DNA from: Snodgrassella sp945267035
GTDB lineage: Bacteria > Pseudomonadota > Gammaproteobacteria > Burkholderiales > Neisseriaceae
Direction: 5' to 3'
DNA: 64,000 nucleotides
Assembly (NCBI RefSeq): GCF_026535915.1
Contig: NZ_JAFNPF010000004.1
Location: 1 to 64,000 of the forward strand
Part shown: positions 37,365 through 45,946 of the stretch, piece by piece
Layout: every line of letters starts with the position of its first letter
Numbering within the stretch: position 1 is the stretch's first letter
Notes under the pieces: generated by a model
Databases searched by the model: none
The model's input: the letters and a program-made list of their open reading frames with translations, nothing else
Told to the model about the DNA's origin: nothing
Translations under genes and position numbers: made by a program

Positions 37365-38138
37365 TCTGGAAAAGGGAACGGTACGCATGATAAAAGTTAC
37401 GTACAAATAAAAGCAGAAGAACTTATAGCTCAAGCTAAGACAGCAGAAGCCGAACTTACTGATTTATTAATTAAATGAGCTGAGGAAAATAAAAGGATTA
37501 GATTTCAGATTAAAGTCAGTTGAATCTTTGACTAGAAAACGACAATCAGATGGAATCAATACCGAAATGAAACAAGTTCTTCATTAACAACTATATTCGA
37601 AAACTCAAAATTAATATCTGGGATAAAAACAATGCTAGATGCATTAAAACACAAACGAAATAAGAGGTAGCTATCACAATACTTATCAACATTGAGCTGA
37701 TTATAAAAGTATAAATACTAATTTTGAAACATCTAATGGGCAAGTCTTTGCATTGCAGTTTCATATACCTGAAAGCTTTAACCTATAACGAAATATAAAT
37801 CTGGTATTGTAGGAAGAAGCAAGATTAACTAGTGCCACAAAAGAGATAAGTAAACCTGAAATAACAAAATCCTAATGCAGGTGAACCTGAGGCTTTAAAT
37901 TAGATTATGATAGAGAAAGTGGAAAGTATACAGAACCGCGAATTAAAAGACTCAGCAACAGATAAAGCTTTTTTAATAGATGAAATGAGTGAAGGCAAGG
38001 TCATATAATGAAGCTCATGCTCAAACCTGTAAAGAATAGGGAATTACCGCCGAATTGGAAAAAAGACCGATAGAAGAACTGCCTTTTTATACTCAAGACG
38101 CGGAAGCAGCAGATATAACTGAAAGTTTAAACTATTAA
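37365..38138 (+). pseudogene. Decayed toxin-module remnants
   Basis: Broken reading frames on the plus strand. From 37365 the frame reads SGKGNGTHDKSYVQIKAEE and remains open to a TGA at 37476-37478; this resembles the IKA-type repeats of filamentous hemagglutinin-like proteins. Near 38049-38138 another open piece reads AELEKRPIEELPFYTQD and ends in TAA at 38136-38138, eleven bases before the next small gene. This is the layout of a toxin C-terminus followed by its immunity gene. Confidence 0.5.
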
Positions 38139-38149
38139 AAAATAAACCA

Positions 38150-38491
38150 ATGAAAGAGAATTATAATCAACATCTTGATGAAATATCTAAACTGATTATT
38201 CTAAGGATGGCTAGCCTTCGAAAAATAGAATCTAGTTACCAGTTTGAGAGAATGTTTCTACATATTGGAAGTATAGCGAGTCCAACTAGGTTACTTGATG
38301 AATTAGCACAAGATAAATTAATAGTACATGAAGGTATTTTTGATAAAGATCCCTCTTTTTATAAAAATATTTTGACAACAAAAAAAGGATTGGATTATTT
38401 AAATGAAAAATTAAAAAACACTTCATTTTCTACCAAAGAATTGACTGGGCAAAGAATGGATATATTGAAAAAGATATTTGGCAAAGATTGA
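38150..38491 (+). CDS. Small winged-helix-like protein, possible immunity protein
   Basis: This is a 113-residue protein with an N-terminal helical region (EISKLIILRMASLRKIE), a middle helix-turn-helix-like stretch (SPTRLLDELAQDKLIVHEG) and a TTKKGLDYL wing. It starts 11 bases after a decayed toxin C-terminus, so an immunity role is inferred. It shares the terminal TKKG motif with the 37037-37282 protein. No signal peptide. Unknown family. Confidence 0.6.
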   Translation: MKENYNQHLDEISKLIILRMASLRKIESSYQFERMFLHIGSIASPTRLLDELAQDKLIVHEGIFDKDPSFYKNILTTKKGLDYLNEKLKNTSFSTKELTGQRMDILKKIFGKD

Positions 38492-39772
38492 TTTTTTATG
38501 CCTGAAAAGAGATAAATCAAATATGTACATGGGTTATATTTTAATAGTGAGTGCTCATTAGTTTATGTTTGATAGATAAGTAATATTTGCATAGGTACGT
38601 GTTTCATAATAAGACTATACCAATCAATACACAAGCAACCGTTTAACAACAGCCAATGCCGTTGTTGAACATGATTCCATGTAGACTGAAAAATTTAACC
38701 GCTAACTTAAGGTCCTGAAGGTAATCAATATTTTTTTAAATAATTTCAGACTAAACAAATATTAATCACGCCCGAAATATTTTGAGTAATTAATATTAAA
38801 TAACTGCCCTGTTTATTGGCATTGTGTTCATAGAAATAAATGCATTGGTTTTCTACCATTTTGCTCAAGAAAATTATGTGAGTCTTTTAGCATTAGTCAA
38901 ACCATCAATAAAGAAGGTATTAATTCTTCATTATGGCTCATGTAAAAGCGCCAATAAACCGCAGCACCTTGAACTATATTCAAACCTATCTTAAAAGCTA
39001 TAGATCAACATTTGCCGTCAGCATTGATTTCAGCTTTAGTATCTGCGTTAAAATTTAGGTATATCTTGCAGAAGCCTTTGTCATAAAATGTTCTGAAAAT
39101 CAGGTAAGCATAAATAAGCGGTTTCAATCATGGAAGAAAAGGGACATGCTACAACGGTTATCCCAGTTAATTCGAAAAAATGAGAATCATCGCTTTTGAC
39201 AAAATTAAAAAGTAGAACATTTATTCATGTCATTTAGATTATGCTGATCACTGATTTGCCACTTGACGTGAAAAGGTTACGCATTGGCTTCAATACCTAA
39301 CGCTTGCTCGTTTTGATAATTTTTTGATAAAAACGACTTGAGTATATGATTCGTGCCCTTTTTCGCTCTCTTAAAAAGAGAGTAAGCTGTCCTCATTCCC
39401 AAACATGGTCATTCTATTTTGAGACTAGCGCTTCTTTTATCATGCTATTGTTAGCTTTCACCATCTTATATATTTAATGAAATAGAGTTAAGGCTGAACA
39501 TAGAGAAAATAGGCTTGAAATTAATTACCACACCATTGTCACTCAGACCAACCAAATTTAAATAATTAATGTAGTCAGTTAAAATAATTCAAATTGCATA
39601 TAATAGCTTAATAAGACCAGCAACTAGCCACTAGACACGTTTGATTCCCGACTCATTAAATATGAGTTACTAAATGAATAAATGAACGAAACCCTTGATA
39701 AACTAGATAAGTCGTATAGGCTCGTTTATGACCAAACTAAGTAGATTTATGCGCACAATATATTCACCCTTA
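38492..39772. other. 1.3 kb of decayed accessory DNA
   Basis: No intact gene. A VENN-like remnant lies at 38643-38684 (separate entry). On the minus strand between about 38830 and 39110 a frame is mostly open with two stops (YDKGFCKIYLNFNADTKAE...), which may be another broken gene of unknown type. No transposase or inverted-repeat ends were recognised. Confidence 0.45.
38643..38684 (+). pseudogene. Degenerate VENN-like pretoxin remnant
   Basis: The frame reads LTTANAVVEHDSM then TAG. The motif NAVVEN(N/D) normally marks the junction between the shared stem and the variable toxin domain in CdiA-like proteins; here the Asn after Glu is His. Only about 13 codons are recognisable, so this is a tentative call. 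Confidence 0.4.
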
Positions 39773-40684
39773 TTAGGCCGCTTTTATCCATAACTTCTGA
39801 TTCTTCTGATCTATTCGAAGCATATATTTTTTCAGAAAATCCATTCCTAACAAACCATCTGCATTAAATTCTTTTGGCATGTTATCAATGATCACTGCGC
39901 GGATTGATAATTTTTTCACTGCAGGATTATCCAGGTAGATATTAATTGTTTCAGGTTTGCCATTTTTATTTAAACGCACAGCCGCTTCATTTTGCTTATC
40001 AAGTGATAAATCAACCCCTTGTTTTAAATGTTCGGGCAATGACTTTCCAGCAACCATACTCATTGTTGCACCCGTATCGATAACCAAACGATACGTTTTA
40101 TTTTGATCAGCTAATTCAACAATTAATCCTTCTTGAGGATCATAAAGGTAGGGTAGAGCAACCCATTTATCATCGTTTTGAGCATCCTCGTCAATGTCAT
40201 CCACACGAATATGTTGATGCGCGAAATCTAAAGTTAGCACATGATTGGCAAAAAGCGTTAAACCAATGACGGGTAGATTTTCTTCCGGTTCTGGCGGCAG
40301 TTTTTCCGACGGGTCGCTGGAAAAACCAAATCCCCATTTTTGAAGTTCAACAGCCTGAATATGGTCAAAATCCATTCCGTTAATATTCAGGTGTTTGATC
40401 TCAAATTTAGCGGTTTTAATGATATTTCCGGCTATATCAGTACTCAAATAATCATCGGCTTCTCTAGCAACTTGAGGCAAATTTTGCAGCATAGACATAG
40501 GTAAATGTAAAGGGATTTGAGACCCACTATCCAGCATAAACTGAGTAGGCGTGCCATTGATATCCAGCGTAACCAGCGCAACAGAAACATCTTGAGCAAA
40601 TCGAACCGGCAAAATCACCGCTTTCGCAAACGCCAAATTCATCACTGATACCCAAGCGCACATCAAAAGACCCAATAAACGCAT
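39773..40684 (-). CDS. Secreted retropepsin-like aspartic protease with two catalytic motifs
   Basis: This is a 303-residue protein with a signal peptide (residues 1-20). Two copies of a retropepsin-type half are visible: MLDSGSQ (Asp52) with LPVIGLTLF, and VIDTGATMS (Asp204) with DGLLGMDFL. A single chain with both aspartates could form its own active site like pepsin, though each half may instead act as a dimer; either is inferred. The ATG at 40684 is preferred over an in-frame TTG at 40717 because AGGTGG sits six bases upstream. Its ABC neighbours run in the same direction, 62 bases away. Confidence 0.82.
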   Translation of the reverse strand: MRLLGLLMCAWVSVMNLAFAKAVILPVRFAQDVSVALVTLDINGTPTQFMLDSGSQIPLHLPMSMLQNLPQVAREADDYLSTDIAGNIIKTAKFEIKHLNINGMDFDHIQAVELQKWGFGFSSDPSEKLPPEPEENLPVIGLTLFANHVLTLDFAHQHIRVDDIDEDAQNDDKWVALPYLYDPQEGLIVELADQNKTYRLVIDTGATMSMVAGKSLPEHLKQGVDLSLDKQNEAAVRLNKNGKPETINIYLDNPAVKKLSIRAVIIDNMPKEFNADGLLGMDFLKKYMLRIDQKNQKLWIKAA

Positions 40685-40746
40685 TAAATCCACCTTTACC
40701 TTCACCAATAAACGCAATAAACTACATCATTAAAGTCTTATAAAAA

Positions 40747-41526
40747 TTACTTCAACATCGAACTTAAAAAAGCCTGAGTGCGCGCATGTTGCGGATGAGC
40801 AAAAAAACTTTTCGCTTCACCCGATTCTACAATCACACCTTTATCCATAAACATCACCTTGTTTGCCACTTCACGCGCAAAGCCCATCTCATGGGTGACC
40901 ACCACCATCGTCATCTTATCTTCTGCCAGTTGTTGCATTGTTTTCAGTACTTCACCTGTCAACTCTGGATCTAATGCAGAAGTTGGTTCATCAAACAGCA
41001 TAATTTGAGGCTGCATCGCCAAAGCACGCGCGATGGCTACCCGTTGTTTCTGACCACCGGACAATTGCGACGGATAAGCATCTTGTTTATTTAACAAACC
41101 GACTTTTTGCAACAATTCCTCTGCCAACGGCACAATCTGATCTCGTTTCATCTTTTTCACCGTCATTGGCGCTTCGATGACATTTTCCAAAACCGTCATA
41201 TGTGGAAACAGATTGAACTGTTGAAAAACCATGCCCATACGTGTACATATTTTTTTAATTTCCTGCTCTGACACATATTGAGCGCGCTGATGACTATTAT
41301 TTTGCACTAAAAAGTCATTTTCAATCGCAATACTGCCGGCATCTATCTTTTCCAGATAATTCAGACAGCGCAACAGCGTTGATTTGCCCGAACCCGATGA
41401 ACCAATAATAGCCACCACTTCTGAGCGGGCAACCTGAATATCCACCCCTTTGAGTACTTCATTATTACCAAAAGCTTTATGGATACCTCGAGCATCAATC
41501 ATCAAATCAGTCGTCGTAGCGTGCAT
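40747..41526 (-). CDS. Polar amino-acid ABC transporter ATP-binding protein
   Basis: This is a 259-residue ABC ATPase of the GlnQ/HisP class: Walker A GSSGSGKST (42-50), signature LSGGQKQR, Walker B IMLFDEPTSALDPE, H-loop VTHEMGFAREVA. Its ATG at 41526 overlaps the permease stop by 20 bases and has a strong GGAG seven bases upstream within the permease gene. It energises import for the permease and substrate-binding protein that follow upstream. Confidence 0.93.
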   Translation of the reverse strand: MHATTTDLMIDARGIHKAFGNNEVLKGVDIQVARSEVVAIIGSSGSGKSTLLRCLNYLEKIDAGSIAIENDFLVQNNSHQRAQYVSEQEIKKICTRMGMVFQQFNLFPHMTVLENVIEAPMTVKKMKRDQIVPLAEELLQKVGLLNKQDAYPSQLSGGQKQRVAIARALAMQPQIMLFDEPTSALDPELTGEVLKTMQQLAEDKMTMVVVTHEMGFAREVANKVMFMDKGVIVESGEAKSFFAHPQHARTQAFLSSMLK

Positions 41527-42151
41527 AGCGTTTCTCCATATTTTGAAAACCCCACGTTAAAATCAGGGTCATAATCAGATAAAACACCGCCGCCACCACA
41601 AAAGGCATCAGGCTAAACTCTCGCTGCACCAGCTGATAGGTCACTCGCATCACATCTTGCAGAGCCAACACATAAACCAGAGAAGTGTCTTTAACTAGGG
41701 TAATGGTTTCATTACTTAAGGGAGGCAAAATCTTTTTCCACATTTGTGGTAGCACAATCCGACGCATCGTCTGCCCATAACTCATACCCAGCGTCTTGGC
41801 TGCTTCGTACTGTCCTTTACCTACTCCCTGAATACCGGCACGAAAGATTTCAGCAAAATAAGCGGCATAATTGAGGACAAACGCCACCACCGCAGTCGTA
41901 TAAGCTGGCAATCGGATATTGACCGCAGGTAAAGCAAAATAGATAAAGAAAATTTGCAACATCAAAGGTGTGCCACGCATAACCCAGATATAAACATTAA
42001 CCGTTATATCCAGTGCCTTAATTTTAGACAGACGCAGTAAAGCCAGCACCAGCCCTAGCGGAATCGAAAAAAGTAGAGTGATGGCAAATAAACTAAGCGT
42101 TATCTTCGCCCCAGTCCACAACTCAGGTAACATATTTAACACATAATTCAT
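41507..42151 (-). CDS. Polar amino-acid ABC transporter permease
   Basis: This is a 214-residue HisM/GlnP-type permease with five predicted membrane helices and the EAA loop (EAAKTLGMSYGQTMRRIVLPQ, shown in part) contacting the ATPase. It belongs to the three-gene importer with the genes on either side. A hairpin separates it from the substrate-binding protein gene. Confidence 0.93.
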   Translation of the reverse strand: MNYVLNMLPELWTGAKITLSLFAITLLFSIPLGLVLALLRLSKIKALDITVNVYIWVMRGTPLMLQIFFIYFALPAVNIRLPAYTTAVVAFVLNYAAYFAEIFRAGIQGVGKGQYEAAKTLGMSYGQTMRRIVLPQMWKKILPPLSNETITLVKDTSLVYVLALQDVMRVTYQLVQREFSLMPFVVAAVFYLIMTLILTWGFQNMEKRYARYDD

Positions 42152-42173
42152 GTGTATTCCTTAAAACAACAAC

Positions 42174-42208
42174 AACGCTGCCTGAACAGATCACATTCAG
42201 GCAGCGTT
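42174..42208 (-). terminator. Hairpin between the substrate-binding protein and permease genes
   Basis: 13-bp perfect arms (AACGCTGCCTGAA / TTCAGGCAGCGTT) with a nine-base loop, followed on the minus strand by a T-rich stretch. Likely a partial terminator or mRNA stabiliser that makes the binding protein more abundant than the membrane subunits. The GCTGCCTGAA arms resemble a Neisseriaceae DNA-uptake-sequence dialect in inverted orientation. Confidence 0.75.
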
Positions 42209-42229
42209 GATTCCAGAGCAAAATCGCGA

Positions 42230-43027
42230 TTATTTAATCACGTCTTTACCGAACCATTTTGTCGCAATTTTAGCAGATGTACCATCTGCTTTCATACTGT
42301 CCAACGCTGTTTGGATTTTTTGTTGTAGTGCCTGATCATCCTTACGGAAAGCCACACCATATTCTTCTGTACCAAAATTGTCTTCTAATACTTTATATTC
42401 ATTAGGTTTTTTGGATACATAATAGCGACCAACCACTTCATCGACCACCAAAGCATCAACACGTTTAGCAGAAACATCCATCAATGCCGTGACATTATCA
42501 CCATATTTTTTCAGTTCTTTAAAAGATTTAGCCACATTTGGTTCAGATTCTACCGCCTCAACAGCACTACTACCATCCTGAACAGCCACAATCTTATCAG
42601 CCAAATCTGCTTTACTATTGATTCCACCATCAGGGCGAACAACAATAATCTGGTGATTATCCATATAGGGTTTAGACAACAACAATTGCTGTTGACGTTG
42701 TGGCGTAATAGTTAAACCATTCCACAACATATCGACGCGTTTACTGTTTAATTCTGACTCTTTCGCGCTCCAGTCAATCGGTTTAAGTTCTACGGTCAAA
42801 CCAGCACGCTTGGCCGCTTCGCGAGCCATATCGATATCAAATCCCACCAATTCATTATTTTCATCGCGAAAACCCATGGGTGGAAAACTATCATCCAGCC
42901 CCATGACTACCAACGTACTCTTATCTTGCTGAGCAGAACTGGCTGCTGAAGAAGATCCATCACTACACGCTGCAAGCATCATTGCAACCACGGAACCAAA
43001 CAATATAGACCTAATGGTATTTTGCAT
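42230..43027 (-). CDS. Amino-acid ABC transporter substrate-binding lipoprotein
   Basis: This is a 265-residue protein with a lipoprotein signal peptide (lipobox LAAC), a Ser-rich linker and a bilobal SBP_bac_3 domain: PPMGFRDENNELVGFDIDMA, DMLWNGLTITPQRQQ, VAVQDGSSAVEA, GVAFRKDD. The fold and partner genes point to uptake of an amino acid, perhaps cystine or a polar one; the substrate is not fixed by the sequence. AGGAA precedes the ATG. Confidence 0.92.
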   Translation of the reverse strand: MQNTIRSILFGSVVAMMLAACSDGSSSAASSAQQDKSTLVVMGLDDSFPPMGFRDENNELVGFDIDMAREAAKRAGLTVELKPIDWSAKESELNSKRVDMLWNGLTITPQRQQQLLLSKPYMDNHQIIVVRPDGGINSKADLADKIVAVQDGSSAVEAVESEPNVAKSFKELKKYGDNVTALMDVSAKRVDALVVDEVVGRYYVSKKPNEYKVLEDNFGTEEYGVAFRKDDQALQQKIQTALDSMKADGTSAKIATKWFGKDVIK

Positions 43028-43308
43028 AAAAAAAATTCCTGAAAAGGCTAACGACCATCACACTATACGCGATTTTTATTAACCTTACATCAAATAAACA
43101 ATGAATAAAATTGCTGATAAGTAGGAAACAAATTAATCCACTGATACAGAAAAAAACATTCTATCCAACTGACGAGATAAACCTGAAACCTAAATTTGTC
43201 ATGCTAATTTATACCGCGGCAATATCCTTACCAATGAAAAGCCATCACCCAAAGCCAAAGCAATATGACAAAAATAAGACGGTACAAATCATCAGCAACT
43301 TAGCGGTA

Positions 43309-44061
43309 TTACGCAGCCTGATCCATGCGAAAAAATATTTTTCCTTCTTCATCAACACGCCGAATCGGCCACTGGTATACATCGCTTAATAATTCGGTTT
43401 GCATCACTTCCCGTGGCGCACCTGCTGCCACAATTTGTCCTTCATTAAGTAACACCACAAAATCAGAATAATTAGCGGCCATAGACAAATCATGTAGAAC
43501 CATCACCACACTAAAATGGTCATGATTCTGCTGCAAATAATCCATCAACCTATGTTGATGGCGGATATCCAAGTGATTACACGGCTCATCCAGTAATAGT
43601 ACCGAAGCATTTTGCAACAAGGCACGCACCACATTAGCACGCTGCTGTTCACCACCAGACAGGCTGCCAATTCGTTGGTGAGCTAATGCACTCAAATCAA
43701 ATACATCTAATAAATGGTTTAATTGCGCTAAAGGTGCCTTAACGGGTCTGAACCAGCCAGCATGATGCGAACAACCCAATTGAACATACTCGGTTACCGT
43801 CAGCGGTAGATTATATTGTCCATGTTGACCAACCCAAGCCACCTGCCCTTGCTTAAGCTGATTCACAACCTTCTCACCACGTAATAACACCCCAGCACCA
43901 TGCAATCCAAGTAAAGCACGCAGTAAAGTAGATTTACCGGCACCATTTGGACCAATAATACTGATATGCTGATGATCGGGTAAATCCAGTTCATCTATCG
44001 CCAGAATGCAACGTTTGCGCGGTTGAACCTGAACATTACGCAGCGTAAATAACTTTCCCAT
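43309..44061 (-). CDS. hmuV: Heme ABC transporter ATP-binding protein HmuV
   Basis: This is a 250-residue FecE/HmuV-type ATPase: Walker A GPNGAGKST (37-45), signature LSGGEQQR, Walker B VLLLDEPCNHLD, H-loop LHDLSMAA. It powers import of heme (by neighbourhood) through HmuU. It lies nine bases after the hmuU stop in the minus-strand run hemS-hmuT-hmuU-hmuV, which ends here; the 281-base gap beyond it contains no gene. Confidence 0.9.
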   Translation of the reverse strand: MGKLFTLRNVQVQPRKRCILAIDELDLPDHQHISIIGPNGAGKSTLLRALLGLHGAGVLLRGEKVVNQLKQGQVAWVGQHGQYNLPLTVTEYVQLGCSHHAGWFRPVKAPLAQLNHLLDVFDLSALAHQRIGSLSGGEQQRANVVRALLQNASVLLLDEPCNHLDIRHQHRLMDYLQQNHDHFSVVMVLHDLSMAANYSDFVVLLNEGQIVAAGAPREVMQTELLSDVYQWPIRRVDEEGKIFFRMDQAA

Positions 44062-44070
44062 AAACCGTTC

Positions 44071-45078
44071 CTAGCGACGTAATGGTTGTAAGAACAACCA
44101 CAAGAAAAAGGGGCCACCAAGTAAAGCAATGACAATACCCACTGGAATATCCACTGGATAACTCAGCCAACGCGCAAAGCTGTCTACCACCAATAAAAAA
44201 ATTGCTCCTAGCCAGGCAGACAATAAAATAATGCGCCGGCGACTACCTCCACGTACTCGCGCCACCACATTGGGCACCATCATACCGAGAAAACCAATAA
44301 TACCCGCTAAGGATACCGCAGCACCCGTCAGCAGAGCCACACCCACTACCGTCCACATTCGTGTACGTTGCACCGCTACACCCATACTAATAGCTGTTTC
44401 TGGACCCAACATCAGAATATCCAGATTACGGCCAATAGCCATCAATATCGCCAGACCCAACAAAATAATCATCAGGCCATACCAAGGTGAAGTAAATCCG
44501 GCGTCAGCCAAACTACCCGCCAGCCAATTAGTGGCACTACGTAAAACAATGTCATCAGATAGAAACAGAATCAGACTGACTAAGGCTCCGCAAAAAGCAC
44601 TGATCACAAAACCCATCACCAGCAAACCAAGCGTGCCACCACCAAGCAGTCGATGCACGGTTAAAATCAGCATACACACCAACAAAGCGCCGCAAAAGGC
44701 GGCAACTGGAACCGATATTCCTCCCAATCCAAATGCCAGTACCGCAATCACGCCGAGTGCAGCACCACCTGAAGTTCCAATCAAACTTGGATCGGCGAGG
44801 GGATTATCAAATAATGCCTGTAACGCGGCACCACCAGCAGCTAACGAAGACCCTACTAGCAAGGCCACCATAACGCGTGGCAAGCGGATATCCAGTGTGA
44901 TTTCATCCAGAGTTTGTGGCCATTGCCAACCGCCCAAACCAATTCCAAGACAAAACCAACTTAAAGCCATACTCGAAACAAGGGCAATAACAATCCAGAT
45001 AACAGATGACCAGATCTCTTTTTTGGTCTTATCCTGTTCAACAGAATCAGCAGTATGCTGCACATGAGTCATGGTCAT
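44071..45078 (-). CDS. hmuU: Heme ABC transporter permease HmuU (FecCD family)
   Basis: This is a 335-residue FecCD-type permease with about ten membrane helices, LPRVMVALLVGSSLAAGGAAL at the start of the core and the GIIGFLGMMVPNVVAR ATPase-contact region. The start ATG at 45078 overlaps the hmuT stop by four bases (ATGA). An opposite-strand frame of 278 codons within it is a compositional artefact. Confidence 0.92.
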   Translation of the reverse strand: MTMTHVQHTADSVEQDKTKKEIWSSVIWIVIALVSSMALSWFCLGIGLGGWQWPQTLDEITLDIRLPRVMVALLVGSSLAAGGAALQALFDNPLADPSLIGTSGGAALGVIAVLAFGLGGISVPVAAFCGALLVCMLILTVHRLLGGGTLGLLVMGFVISAFCGALVSLILFLSDDIVLRSATNWLAGSLADAGFTSPWYGLMIILLGLAILMAIGRNLDILMLGPETAISMGVAVQRTRMWTVVGVALLTGAAVSLAGIIGFLGMMVPNVVARVRGGSRRRIILLSAWLGAIFLLVVDSFARWLSYPVDIPVGIVIALLGGPFFLWLFLQPLRR

Positions 45079-45863
45079 TTAGCCAATTGATGAAGTTTAG
45101 GAATAACCTGTGGGGTATTGATGCCATAGCGGAAAATATCGTTGGCATGCATAAAATAAATTTTTTGATTTTTAGCCGCAGGTGAGACAGCAATTTCCGG
45201 GCGTTTGGCAAAACCCTGCACGCCGCCTAAGACTTTAGCGTTACGCGATGCAATCAAAATCACATCAGGTTTGGCCGCCAACCAAGCTTCACGAGACATC
45301 GGCTTAAACCCTTCAATTGCCGCTGCAGCATTGATACCACCGGCTCGTTGAATCAATATATCCGCTGCAGTATTACGACCAGCCACTAATCGACCATCAT
45401 AACTAATCAGGTAACGCTTGCCTGTTTTGGGCATTTGTTTTACCTGACCAAGCCAAGTGCTCGCCAGCTTTTCAGCCTGTGCCGGTTTACCAATCAGTTT
45501 ACCAATTTCCCGTATACCATTAGCATAGCCATCAATACTATTATTGGGTTCTACATTAACAGCATTAATGCCCACCTGCTTTAAATTTGCATAAATGGTG
45601 GATGGCTGCGCCATCCAGGAACCCAGTACAATAGTCGGTTTTTTTGCCGCGATAGGTTCCACACTTAAACCATGAAATAAACCGATGCTGGGCACATTTT
45701 TTAACGCCGGATTGGTCGTAGAAACATCCCGACCAACCACTTCATTAGCACTACCCAAAGCGACAACCACGTCAGCGACATCAGACGTTAACGTCACAAT
45801 TCGAGCAGCAGATGCAAACGGAAGAGCGGCACACATCGCTACCGCTAACAATAATTTTTTCAT
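45075..45863 (-). CDS. hmuT: Periplasmic heme-binding protein HmuT
   Basis: This is a 262-residue cluster-A substrate-binding protein with a Sec signal peptide (residues 1-19), no lipobox. The segments VVALGSANEVVGRDVS, PSIGLFHGLSVEPIAAKKPTIV and LISYDGRLVAGRNTAAD fit heme-binding BtuF/HmuT proteins. It delivers heme to HmuUV. The gene follows hemS by 83 bases and overlaps hmuU by four. Confidence 0.9.
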   Translation of the reverse strand: MKKLLLAVAMCAALPFASAARIVTLTSDVADVVVALGSANEVVGRDVSTTNPALKNVPSIGLFHGLSVEPIAAKKPTIVLGSWMAQPSTIYANLKQVGINAVNVEPNNSIDGYANGIREIGKLIGKPAQAEKLASTWLGQVKQMPKTGKRYLISYDGRLVAGRNTAADILIQRAGGINAAAAIEGFKPMSREAWLAAKPDVILIASRNAKVLGGVQGFAKRPEIAVSPAAKNQKIYFMHANDIFRYGINTPQVIPKLHQLAK

Positions 45864-45946
45864 TATTTATCTCACTTAGCATATAAAGATAACTGGTAGA
45901 TTGATCTTACTCAGTATATTAATTCAACATATTCTACCTTTAGTGC

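Noticed and set aside
39300..39480. Possible insertion-sequence remnant
   Set aside because: The A/T-rich repeats and short hairpins suggested an IS end, but no transposase-like frame or paired terminal repeats were found.
44231..45067. 278-codon plus-strand reading frame
   Set aside because: It lies wholly opposite hmuU, has low-complexity Pro/Ser/Thr/Arg content and no start signal; the membrane-protein codon bias of hmuU creates it.
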